Shown: piece after piece, positions 8,289-14,232 of the stretch
How the letters are laid out: every line of letters starts with the position of its first letter
How positions within the stretch are numbered: the stretch's first letter is position 1
Made by a program: the position numbers and the translations under genes
Assembly (NCBI GenBank): GCA_013696275.1
Contig: JACCYW010000318.1
Coordinates: 1 to 14,232, forward strand
Source of the DNA: Chloroflexota bacterium
GTDB lineage: Bacteria; Chloroflexota; Limnocylindria; Limnocylindrales; CSP1-4
Direction: 5' to 3'
DNA: 14,232 nucleotides
Notes under the pieces: generated by a model
Told to the model about the DNA's origin: nothing
Database searches by the model: none
Seen by the model: only the letters and a program-made list of their open reading frames with translations

Positions 8289-8294
8289 AGTTTA
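8289..8294 (-). promoter_or_regulatory. Candidate -10 element of alaS
   Basis: On the minus strand TAAACT lies 7 bases before the alaS ATG, in the 45-base gap after the DUF948-like gene. This spacing would place the transcript start at or beside the ATG. No convincing -35 hexamer is seen. The same arrangement recurs at two other genes in the window, which is the main support. Confidence 0.4.
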
Positions 8295-8326
8295 GCGAAC
8301 GCGTCCGGGCGGCTCGACCGACCGCC

Positions 8327-8752
8327 TCAGAGGTCGGCGGCGGCCTCCTCCTCGCGGCTCATCCGTCGCCGCAGGCGGTCGGCACCGGAGACGAGCCCGC
8401 CACCGACCGTCTGCACGGTCCGCCGAGCTCCTTCCATGACATCGGCCGGACCACGCACGATGGAGACGGCCGCGTCGATTCCCTCGCGTGCTCGGGCCAG
8501 CGTCAGCTGGGTCTCGTCGGCGATGGCATCGACGCGCTCCAGCCGCGCCGTCAGCTCTGCCATCGAGCGTTCGGCCGCCTCGCCGGTCGTCCTCAGCTGA
8601 CGCAACGTCGGTGCCAGTTCCGTGTCCAGCGACTCCGACAGGCGCCTCATATCCTGAGCCATGCGCATGACCGACCGACCGATGAGCAGCGCGGCGACGG
8701 CCACCGCGATGGCCGCCAGCGCGATGACCAGATAGAACGTCTCCGCCGTCAT
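8327..8752 (-). CDS. DUF948-like membrane-anchored coiled-coil protein
   Basis: This 141-residue protein has one N-terminal membrane helix (about 5-25, rich in Ala, Val, Ile and Leu). A long charged helical stretch follows (about 28-95) with heptad-like hydrophobic spacing, then GADRLRRRMSREEEAAADL at the C-terminus. This is the layout of DUF948/YtxG-type proteins of Gram-positive bacteria, which are small membrane-anchored helical proteins of unclear role. The helix is near the N-terminus and is followed by basic residues (RSVMRMAQDMRR), so the coiled coil is probably cytoplasmic. A strong Shine-Dalgarno sets the ATG at 8752. It begins 16 bases after the three-helix membrane gene and ends 45 bases before alaS. 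Family match rests on layout more than on any diagnostic residue. Confidence 0.7.
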   Translation of the reverse strand: MTAETFYLVIALAAIAVAVAALLIGRSVMRMAQDMRRLSESLDTELAPTLRQLRTTGEAAERSMAELTARLERVDAIADETQLTLARAREGIDAAVSIVRGPADVMEGARRTVQTVGGGLVSGADRLRRRMSREEEAAADL

Positions 8753-8757
8753 CGATC

Positions 8758-8762
8758 CCTCC
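8758..8762 (-). promoter_or_regulatory. Shine-Dalgarno of the DUF948-like gene
   Basis: GGAGG on the minus strand ends 5 bases before the ATG at 8752. It is the clearest ribosome binding site in the window, and it shows that this lineage uses the anti-Shine-Dalgarno route for genes inside operons. Confidence 0.7.
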
Positions 8763-8768
8763 CGTCGT

Positions 8769-9053
8769 TCAACGACTCGTGCGAGTCGGCCCGAGGGTAG
8801 CCGTCACGCCGACTATCACGATGCCCAGCCAGGCCAGCCCGGAAGCCCAGGCGAGGGAGAAATCACCCAGGCGAACGGGATCGCCGAGCCGCGCGCCGAG
8901 CGCCTCGCCGGCGAACGCTCCCAGGATGGCAGCCACCAGGACGAGCGGCAGGCGGGCACCCATCACTCCCCTGATCAGCACGTACAGCGCAGTGTGGAAG
9001 ATGCCCACCACGACTGCCAGGATCGGTGCCGGGCCGATGGGCGGCAGTTCCAT
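8769..9053 (-). CDS. Small integral membrane protein, three predicted helices
   Basis: This 94-residue protein of unknown function is almost wholly hydrophobic. Three membrane helices are likely: about 9-29 (ILAVVVGIFHTALYVLI), 35-54 (LPLVLVAAILGAFAGEALGA) and 66-87 (SLAWASGLAWLGIVIVGVTA). Only short loops separate them, so it has no room for a soluble domain. It begins 15 bases after the mnmA stop and ends 16 bases before the DUF948-like gene, so it is probably cotranscribed with both. A purine-rich GAGGGG directly abuts the ATG, which is too close for a normal Shine-Dalgarno, so the exact start is uncertain. I do not recognise a family. Reading-frame integrity, membrane pattern and tight packing between real genes are the evidence that it is a gene. 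Confidence 0.7.
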   Translation of the reverse strand: MELPPIGPAPILAVVVGIFHTALYVLIRGVMGARLPLVLVAAILGAFAGEALGARLGDPVRLGDFSLAWASGLAWLGIVIVGVTATLGPTRTSR

Positions 9054-9068
9054 CCCCTCAGCGCGGCT

Positions 9069-10178
9069 TCAGCCAGCCGCGATGCGTCCCCCGCCAAGGA
9101 CCTCCTCGCCGCGATAGAGGACGGCAGCCTGTCCCGGCGCCGGCGCCCAGGCCGGTCGATCGAGATCGACCTGCCACCCGCCGGCCGCAGCGGCATCGCG
9201 CTGGACGAGACCTGGCACGCGCTCGGCTCGATGACGGATGCGGACCTCAGCTCGGAACGACGATGAGCTGGGCGCGGACCCGGTCACGAACGAGACCGAC
9301 TCCAGCCCGAACGATCGCCGCTGCAGATCCTCCCGGCGACCGAGGGTGACGACGTTGGCAGGCGCGTCGATGGCGGTCACGTAGCGGCGCTCGCCCAACG
9401 CCACACCCAGGCCATGGCGCTGACCGACGGTGTAGGCAGCGGCGCCGCTGTGCTGCCCTACCTCCACACCCGAGGCGTCCATCAGCCGCCCCGGCTCGCC
9501 CTGCCAGCCAGCACGCTCGCGCAGTGCCTGGCGGTAGTCGCCCTGGGGCACGAAACAGATGCCCTGGCTCTCGTCCTTGGCGGCGGTGACGAGCCCGAGC
9601 GCAGCGGCGACCTGGCGCACCTCCGGCTTGGTCATCTCGCCCAGCGGGAAGCGCACGTGGGCCAACTGGTCCTGACGCAGGCCGTACAGGAAGTAGCTCT
9701 GATCCTTGGCCGCGTCCGCGGCCGCCAACAGCCGGTAGCGCACGCCTGTCGGCCGGCTCGCGTCAGGCACCGATACCACGCGGGCATAGTGGCCGGTGGC
9801 GACCGCGTCGCAGTCGTACAGCCGGCGTGCCCTTCCCAGCAGAGCGCCGAACTTGACGTAAGTGTTGCAGTCGACGCACGGGCTTGGCGTGCGCCCGTCC
9901 ACGTAAGCGTCCATGAACGGCGTCATCACCCCGGCTGCGAACTCCCGCTCCAGGTTGAGCACATAGAACGGGATGTCCAGTTGCGCCGCCACCCGCCGCG
10001 CGTCATCGGCCGCGTCAAGCGAACAGCAGCTCCGCTTGGCCTCGCTGTAGGCATCGGCAGCGTCGTGGAGGCGCATCCAGACACCCACCGCGTCGGCCCC
10101 TGAGTCGCGCACGAGCGCCGCCGCGACCGACGAGTCGACACCTCCGGACATGGCCACCAGGATCCGTTCCTGGCTCAT
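9069..10178 (-). CDS. mnmA: tRNA-specific 2-thiouridylase MnmA
   Basis: This 369-residue enzyme activates U34 of tRNA-Lys, -Glu and -Gln with ATP and replaces the 2-oxygen by sulfur, giving s2U34. The N-terminal PP-loop ATPase domain begins at once with ILVAMSGGVDSSVAAAL (6-22). Other family marks are KRSCCSLDAADDARRVA (48-64), SPCVDCNTYVKFG (99-111), VATGHYARV (126-134), KDQSYFLY (158-165) and ESQGICFVP (203-211). Cys104 (the Cys before Asn) should be the nucleophile and Cys208 the persulfide-forming Cys. Cys101 adds a CxxC. I place the start at the ATG at 10178, because the PP-loop follows immediately. A longer frame reaching 10394 adds a 72-residue Arg-rich tail that is the shadow of the upstream gene. 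The ATGA overlaps the stop of the 118-residue membrane gene. A cysteine desulfurase two genes upstream is the likely sulfur donor; no Tus relay proteins are here. Confidence 0.97.
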   Translation of the reverse strand: MSQERILVAMSGGVDSSVAAALVRDSGADAVGVWMRLHDAADAYSEAKRSCCSLDAADDARRVAAQLDIPFYVLNLEREFAAGVMTPFMDAYVDGRTPSPCVDCNTYVKFGALLGRARRLYDCDAVATGHYARVVSVPDASRPTGVRYRLLAAADAAKDQSYFLYGLRQDQLAHVRFPLGEMTKPEVRQVAAALGLVTAAKDESQGICFVPQGDYRQALRERAGWQGEPGRLMDASGVEVGQHSGAAAYTVGQRHGLGVALGERRYVTAIDAPANVVTLGRREDLQRRSFGLESVSFVTGSAPSSSSFRAEVRIRHRAERVPGLVQRDAAAAGGWQVDLDRPAWAPAPGQAAVLYRGEEVLGGGRIAAG

Positions 10179-10531
10179 GGTCTGTAGCTCGCCGCGCGGC
10201 TCCGCGATAGTGCTCCGGCCATCAGCGTCCCGCCGAGCGTGACGGCGGCGGCGATGGCGGAGTAGATGACCCAGCCGAGCAGCATGATGTCGCCTTCGGG
10301 TCGCGGATCCAGGGAGACGACGATGGCCCAGGCCGAAGCTGACCCGGCGAAAGTCCCCACGGCAGCGGTCACTACGGTCGACCTCCTCGGCCACTGCAGG
10401 CCGACCATGAAGGCGACCCCCAGGATGATGACTGGGGCCGCCTCGAAAGGAAGGAACGGCAGGTCGAAGAGTCGCAGGCCCAGGATCGCGGCGACGGTCA
10501 TCGTCGCCCAGATGGCCAGGAACGCAGCCAT
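10175..10531 (-). CDS. Small integral membrane protein between desulfurase and mnmA
   Basis: This 118-residue protein of unknown function has four likely membrane helices: about 3-20, 31-46, 52-73 and 82-107. The loop QWPRR (47-51) and the tail SRSRAASYRP are basic, and by the positive-inside rule would face the cytoplasm. I set the start at the ATG at 10531 because it overlaps the desulfurase stop by one base (TGATG) and opens directly into a helix. A longer in-frame reading adds an Arg/Gly-rich stretch that is a shadow. Its own stop overlaps the mnmA ATG by four bases. It is therefore locked, translationally, between a sulfur donor and a sulfur-using enzyme. Nothing in its residues shows a sulfur role: there are no Cys. 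I do not recognise a family. Confidence 0.75.
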   Translation of the reverse strand: MAAFLAIWATMTVAAILGLRLFDLPFLPFEAAPVIILGVAFMVGLQWPRRSTVVTAAVGTFAGSASAWAIVVSLDPRPEGDIMLLGWVIYSAIAAAVTLGGTLMAGALSRSRAASYRP

Positions 10532-11712
10532 CAGACCGGCACCTGCTGGCCCAGCGGGTCGGCCGCCATGGCGTCCGCGCCGGCGCGCATACGAGCCATG
10601 GTCCGCGGGATGACCTCGACGGCCCGCTCCACCTCCGCCTCGGTGGTCTGGCGACCCAGGCTCATGCGCACAGCGCCGAGCGCCTCCTCCTCGGGATAGC
10701 CCAGCGCGGTCAGGACATGCGACGGTTCGGGCGAGCCGGTGGTACACGCCGACCCGGTGGAGGCACAGATGCCGTCGAGGTCCAAGGCCAGGGTGATGGA
10801 CACTCCGTCGGCATCACGACAGATGACCGACAGGTGCCCAGGCAGCCGCTCGCGCGGGTGTCCCGTGAGCTCCACACCCGGGACCGCCAGGATGGCGTCG
10901 CGCAGTCGATCGCGCAGGCGACGCAGGCGCCTCACCTCTGCGGTCCGCTCGCGGGTGCACAGATCGAATGCGGCGGCCAGACCGACCGCGCCGGCCACAT
11001 CCTCCGTGCCGGCGCGTCGATAGCGCTCCTGCGAGCCTCCCTGCGTCTGCGGCAGGATGGTCGTGCCGTGGCGCATCCAGAGAGCGCCGGTGCCCTTGGG
11101 ACCCTCGAACTTGTGAGCGCCGATGGAGACCATGTCGACCCCGAGCGTCGCGACATCGATGGGCAGGTAGGGCGCTGCCTGCACCGCGTCCAGATGGACG
11201 AGGATCCGTGGATGCTGGCGCACCCGGTCGATGATCTCGGCGATGGGCTGGATCGTACCGACCTCGTTGTTGGCGAGCATCAAGGTCACCAGGATGGTCC
11301 GGTCCGTGATGGCCCCGGCGACGGCGTCCGGGTCGACCCGCCCGTACCGATCGACCGGCAGGACGACGGCCTCGAATCCGAACCGCTCCAGATGCTGGAC
11401 GGCATGGAGCGCCGCGTGATGCTCCACGGCCGTGGTGATGATCTGATTCCCGTGCGCCTTACTGGCCCAGGCTGCACCCTTGATAGCCAGGTTGATGGCC
11501 TCGGTGCCGCCGCTGGTGAAGACCACCTCGCGCGGCGCCCCGTTCAGGATGCGTGCGACCGTCTCGTGTGCCTCGTCCAGGGCGGCTTTTGCCTTACGGC
11601 CGGCGGCATGGGCTGACGAAGGGTTGCCGAAGATCTCGGTCAGGAAGGGCAACATCGCGTCGAGGGCTTCGCGACGCAGGGGTGTCGTGGCGGCGTGGTC
11701 GAGGTAGATCAT
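10531..11712 (-). CDS. Cysteine desulfurase (NifS/IscS family)
   Basis: This 393-residue PLP enzyme takes sulfur from L-cysteine as an enzyme persulfide, giving alanine. The N-terminus MIYLDHAATTP is the classic start. GNPSSAHAAGR (29-39), FTSGGTEAINLAIKG (65-79), EHHA (97-100), NNEVGTIQP (148-156) and HLDAVQA (173-179) form the cofactor pocket. GAHKFEGPKGTGALW (198-212) carries the PLP lysine Lys201. ICASTGSACTTGSPEPSHVL (315-334) carries the catalytic Cys323 on the longer IscS-type loop. A downstream mnmA in the same block suggests its main client is tRNA thiolation, as for YrvO with MnmA in Bacillus; Fe-S supply is also possible. No iscU or fdx lies nearby. I place the start at 11712. The frame continues upstream for 42 residues, but that part overlaps the typA end and lacks family character. 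Its 52-base upstream gap holds a TACGAT 8 bases before the ATG. Confidence 0.96.
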   Translation of the reverse strand: MIYLDHAATTPLRREALDAMLPFLTEIFGNPSSAHAAGRKAKAALDEAHETVARILNGAPREVVFTSGGTEAINLAIKGAAWASKAHGNQIITTAVEHHAALHAVQHLERFGFEAVVLPVDRYGRVDPDAVAGAITDRTILVTLMLANNEVGTIQPIAEIIDRVRQHPRILVHLDAVQAAPYLPIDVATLGVDMVSIGAHKFEGPKGTGALWMRHGTTILPQTQGGSQERYRRAGTEDVAGAVGLAAAFDLCTRERTAEVRRLRRLRDRLRDAILAVPGVELTGHPRERLPGHLSVICRDADGVSITLALDLDGICASTGSACTTGSPEPSHVLTALGYPEEEALGAVRMSLGRQTTEAEVERAVEVIPRTMARMRAGADAMAADPLGQQVPV

Positions 11713-11720
11713 CTCGACCG

Positions 11721-11726
11721 ATCGTA
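11721..11726 (-). promoter_or_regulatory. Candidate -10 element of the cysteine desulfurase
   Basis: TACGAT on the minus strand lies 8 bases before the ATG, in the 52-base gap after typA. It would give a leaderless or nearly leaderless transcript for the thiolation block. No good -35 hexamer is seen, and no Shine-Dalgarno precedes this ATG. Confidence 0.4.
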
Positions 11727-11764
11727 CACCGTGCCTTGGGCCGGAGGACCGGACGGCTCGGCGG

Positions 11765-13702
11765 TCAGTCGGCGATGCTCTCGCGTTCTCCCGCCCGACG
11801 GACATCTTCGTCGCGGCCGCGTTCGCGCCGGCGGTCATGCATCGGCAGCGTGCGCTTGCGCAGCCGGATGGAGGTCGGCGTCACCTCGACCAGCTCGTCC
11901 GCCGCGATCGCCTCTATCGCTGACTCGAGGGTCATCGGCGGTGGCGGCACCAGGCGCAGCGCCTCATCGTGACTGTGAGTGCGGATGTTGGTCAGCTTCT
12001 TCTCCTTGGTCGGATTGACGTCCATATCACCCGGTCGGGAGTTCTCGCCCACGATCATGCCCTCGTAGACCGGCACCCCCGCACCCACGAACATGGTCGC
12101 TCGCTCCTGGAGATTGAAGAGTCCATACGCGTTCGACTCACCGGTCCGGTCGCTTACCAGCACACCGTTGGTGCGGTGTTCCACCTCGCCGGCCCATGGC
12201 CCGTAGCCCTCGCCTATCTGGTGCAGCAGGCCGGTGCCGCGGGTCTCGGTCAGGAACTGCCCGCGGAACCCGACCAGGCCGCGCGTCGGCATGACCGCCT
12301 CCATCCGCAACCGGCCGTCCGTGTCGGTGGTGATCTGCTCCACACGCGCCTTGCGCGCGGCGATGGACTGGCTGATGGCACCCACATGCTCAGGCGGGAT
12401 GTCGATGGTCACCCGCTCGTATGGCTCGTGGACCTGCCCATCGATCTCCCGCAGCAGGACCTCAGGACGCGATACCTGGAGCTCGAATCCCTCCCGGCGC
12501 ATCTGCTCGATGAGCACGGCCAGCTGCAGCTCGCCCCGGCCGCGCACCTCGAACGTGTCGGGCGACGGGGTGGCCAGCACCTCGATGGCCACGTTGCCCA
12601 GTACCTCGCGGTCCAGGCGGGCCTTGATCTGGCGGCTCGTCAGGAGCCTGCCGTCCCGTCCTGACAGGGGCGATGTATTCACCCCGAACGTCATCCGCAG
12701 GGTCGGCTCGTCCACGGTCAGACGGGGCAGCGGCCGCGGGTCGGCCGGTTCGGTGATGGTGTCCCCGATGGTCACCTCGGGCAGGCCGGCGACCGACACG
12801 ATCTCACCCGGGCCAGCTTCCTGGATCTGACGCTGTTCGATGCCGTATGCCGTGGTCAGGCTCGTGACCGTGCCGCTCAGGCTGACGACCCGACCCGGCT
12901 CCACGCTCCCGTCGACCGCCTCCTCCTCTGCGCGGATGACCACGATGCGTTGAGCCATGGAGATCGAACCCTGCCGTATCCGGCCGACCGCCAGCCGGCC
13001 CAGGTAGTCGTTGGCGGCCAGGTTGGTGACCAGCAGTTGGAGCGGGTGATCGCGCTGGTAGGTCGGCGGCGGGGTGTGCTTGACGAGCAGGTCGAGGAGC
13101 GGCCGCAGATCGACCCCGGGCACATCGAGATCGACCGTCGCGGTGCCCTCGCGGGCGTTGGTGTACACGATGGGGAAGTCGATCTGGCGGTCGTCCGCCC
13201 CAAGGTCGATGAACAGCTCGTATACGGCGTCGACGACCTCTGCCGCCCGGGCATCCGAGCGGTCGATCTTGTTGATGGCCACCACCACCGGCAGGTGGCG
13301 GGCCATGGCCTTGGACAGGACATAGCGTGTCTGCGGCAGCGGGCCTTCTGCGGCGTCCACGAGAAGCAGCACCGAGTCGACCATCAGCAGGGTGCGCTCG
13401 ACCTCTCCGCCGAAGTCTGCGTGGCCGGGTGTATCGACGATGTTGAGGCGGACAGCACCATGCTGGACACTGGTCTGCTTGGCCAGGATGGTGATGCCCT
13501 TCTCACGCTCCAGGTCCATCGAATCCATGACCCGCTCGGCGACCACCTGGTTGGCGCGGAAGGCGCCGGTCTGGCGCAGCATGGCGTCGACCAGAGTGGT
13601 CTTGCCGTGGTCGACATGGGCGACGATGGCCAGATCGCGCAGGTCATCGCGCGCGGCGCTGAGCGTGGTCGGTCGGAGAGCGGTACCCATGGGAGTTGGC
13701 AT
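11765..13702 (-). CDS. typA: Ribosome-associated translational GTPase TypA/BipA
   Basis: This 645-residue member of the EF-G-like GTPases binds the ribosome and helps 50S assembly and growth under stress, including cold. The G domain has G1 AHVDHGKT (28-35), a switch stretch REKGITI (66-72), G3 DTPGH (90-94), G4 NKID (144-147), and G5 as TNA (181-183) where SA is commoner. TypA rather than LepA or EF-G is shown by the C-terminal PTRGLVGFRGQFLTETRGTG stretch, starting near residue 480. Domain II and the EF-G III/V-like parts lie between. The C-terminus ends in an acidic/basic tail (from about 615, RKRTLPMHDRRRERGR) beyond the usual length of about 610. The ATG at 13702 has no Shine-Dalgarno at normal distance. 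A second in-frame ATG at codon 5 is an equal candidate. It is divergent from the plus-strand gene across a 42-base gap and is 52 bases ahead of the desulfurase. Confidence 0.96.
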   Translation of the reverse strand: MPTPMGTALRPTTLSAARDDLRDLAIVAHVDHGKTTLVDAMLRQTGAFRANQVVAERVMDSMDLEREKGITILAKQTSVQHGAVRLNIVDTPGHADFGGEVERTLLMVDSVLLLVDAAEGPLPQTRYVLSKAMARHLPVVVAINKIDRSDARAAEVVDAVYELFIDLGADDRQIDFPIVYTNAREGTATVDLDVPGVDLRPLLDLLVKHTPPPTYQRDHPLQLLVTNLAANDYLGRLAVGRIRQGSISMAQRIVVIRAEEEAVDGSVEPGRVVSLSGTVTSLTTAYGIEQRQIQEAGPGEIVSVAGLPEVTIGDTITEPADPRPLPRLTVDEPTLRMTFGVNTSPLSGRDGRLLTSRQIKARLDREVLGNVAIEVLATPSPDTFEVRGRGELQLAVLIEQMRREGFELQVSRPEVLLREIDGQVHEPYERVTIDIPPEHVGAISQSIAARKARVEQITTDTDGRLRMEAVMPTRGLVGFRGQFLTETRGTGLLHQIGEGYGPWAGEVEHRTNGVLVSDRTGESNAYGLFNLQERATMFVGAGVPVYEGMIVGENSRPGDMDVNPTKEKKLTNIRTHSHDEALRLVPPPPMTLESAIEAIAADELVEVTPTSIRLRKRTLPMHDRRRERGRDEDVRRAGERESIAD

Positions 13703-13744
13703 GGTCCCATACCAGCCGACTTGCCGGCGTATCCTCGACCGGCC
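13703..13744. promoter_or_regulatory. Divergent intergenic promoter region
   Basis: These 42 bases separate two divergent genes, typA on the minus strand and the MobA-like gene on the plus strand, so both start signals must lie here or inside the coding ends. A plus-strand TATCCT is visible. For typA I see no TANNNT at the matching distance, only a poor TATGGG directly upstream. The region is too short for long operators. Confidence 0.5.
13730..13735 (+). promoter_or_regulatory. Candidate -10 element of the MobA-like gene
   Basis: TATCCT lies 9 bases before the plus-strand ATG at 13745. The spacing predicts a transcript that starts at or within a base or two of the ATG. No Shine-Dalgarno sits between the two, which fits leaderless use. 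No -35 match is seen at 16-18 bases. Confidence 0.4.
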
Positions 13745-14232
13745 ATGACCGTCGCCGCGTTGATCCTGGCCGCCACGCCGGAGTCGGCACTGGCCGACGC
13801 CGCCGGCCGACCGGCCGTCAGGCGCATCGCGGAGGTCGCCTGGGCGGGCGGCGCGGTCCCGCTCATCGTCATCGCCTTCGACGCTGACGGTCGGGTCGGG
13901 TCGGCGCTGGCTGGATCGGAGGCGAAGCTCGTCGAACCGGCGGCTGCGGGGTCAGGTCCAGCCGGTCACATCGTCCAAGGCATGGGTGCCGCGCGCGAGA
14001 GCATCGGCGAGACGGACGCTGTGCTCATCTGGCCGGCTCGGATGACCTGGGTGGATGCGGAGACGGTCACCTCGCTGCTCCAGGCTCACGGCCTGGAACC
14101 GTCGGCGGTGGTGCGACCGACCTGGCAGGGACACGCCGGATGGCCAGCCCTGGTACCGCTGGAGCACGCCGGCACGTTGTCCAGGGCGAGCCGTGATCTG
14201 CTACCCGATGCGCTGCTCGACGACCTCGTCGT
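13745..14232 (+). CDS. Divergent MobA-like nucleotidyltransferase-fold protein (partial, C-terminus off window)
   Basis: 162 complete codons are open from this ATG to the right edge without a stop. The layout follows the NTP_transf_3 fold of MobA/MocA-type enzymes, which move a nucleotide onto a cofactor or sugar phosphate. VAALILAATPESALADAAGRPAVRRI (3-28) fills the place of the N-terminal LAAG-x-RMG-K loop. VPLIVIAFD (38-46) is the next strand, AVLIWPARMTWVDAETV (92-108) the place of the Asp-containing motif, and VVRPTWQGHAGWPALVPLE (122-140) the late GHP-like region. Key residues are altered: the Gly-x-Arg-Met-Gly-Lys signature is missing and the metal Asp after the third strand is replaced (WPAR). 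So enzymatic activity is doubtful, or the substrate differs. It may be a pseudoenzyme or a regulatory relative. A candidate -10 lies just upstream. The coding reality rests on the intact frame and fold-like pattern. Confidence 0.72.
   Translation, partial: MTVAALILAATPESALADAAGRPAVRRIAEVAWAGGAVPLIVIAFDADGRVGSALAGSEAKLVEPAAAGSGPAGHIVQGMGAARESIGETDAVLIWPARMTWVDAETVTSLLQAHGLEPSAVVRPTWQGHAGWPALVPLEHAGTLSRASRDLLPDALLDDLV

Noticed and set aside
8282..8326. T-box or other tRNA-sensing leader ahead of alaS
   Set aside because: Only 45 bases separate alaS from the gene before it, too short for a T-box. A GGCGG/CCGCC hairpin with a 9-base loop is possible but has no U-run or other support.
10179..10394. 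N-terminal extension of mnmA by 72 residues
   Set aside because: The residues are Arg/His-rich and overlap the membrane gene in another frame. The PP-loop starts right after the ATG at 10178, which also forms an ATGA overlap.
10532..10747. N-terminal extension of the 118-residue membrane protein
   Set aside because: Arg/Gly-rich stretch inside the 3' end of the desulfurase gene; the TGATG overlap gives a better start.
11739..11754. Terminator hairpin between typA and the desulfurase
   Set aside because: A short CCGG/CCGG stem can be drawn, but it has no following T-run and only four pairs.
11713..11838. N-terminal extension of the cysteine desulfurase by 42 residues
   Set aside because: It runs into the end of typA and lacks family similarity, whereas MIYLDHAATTP is the usual N-terminus.
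1..14232. CRISPR array, tRNA, rRNA or insertion sequence
   Set aside because: No regular repeats, no cloverleaf in the short gaps, no transposase and no paired terminal repeats were found by eye.

Overview
This is a GC-rich, gene-dense bacterial chromosome segment with no RNA genes, CRISPR array, insertion sequence or prophage that I can see. No gap between genes exceeds about 55 bases. Twelve genes lie on the minus strand, running leftward from about 13,700 to the left edge. One gene on the plus strand starts at 13,745 and runs off the right edge. The cysteine desulfurase - MnmA - AlaRS - RuvX - MltG backbone recalls the iscS-trmU...alaS-ruvX-mltG order of Gram-positive bacteria. With the composition and protein character, it suggests a monoderm lineage, most likely Chloroflexota (Limnocylindria-like) and less likely an actinobacterium. 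This placement is inference, since no marker was compared.

In transcription order on the minus strand: typA (ribosome-associated GTPase); a cysteine desulfurase, a 118-residue membrane protein and mnmA, all overlapping and forming a tRNA U34 thiolation block; two small membrane proteins, one with three predicted helices and one DUF948-like; alaS; an FtsA/PilM-type actin-like ATPase; a single-pass membrane protein with a baseplate-J-like outer region; ruvX; mltG; and an M24 (Xaa-Pro aminopeptidase-like) gene cut by the left edge. The plus-strand gene at the right edge is a divergent MobA-like nucleotidyltransferase-fold protein.

Most of the window is translation (AlaRS, MnmA, TypA), sulfur supply for tRNA modification (desulfurase to MnmA), rRNA or junction processing (RuvX) and cell-wall synthesis (MltG). 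The least explained part is the pair between alaS and ruvX. An FtsA/PilM-like ATPase is followed 7 bases later by a protein with a cytoplasmic N-terminal domain, one membrane helix and a large outer region. The layout recalls PilM with PilN, or FtsA with a divisome partner, and is the best candidate here for an undescribed envelope system.

Many junctions overlap by 1 or 4 bases (TGATG, ATGA, GTGA), so translational coupling is expected. Three genes that follow a real gap (alaS, the desulfurase and the plus-strand gene) each carry a TANNNT hexamer only 7 to 9 bases before the ATG, which would fit leaderless transcripts.
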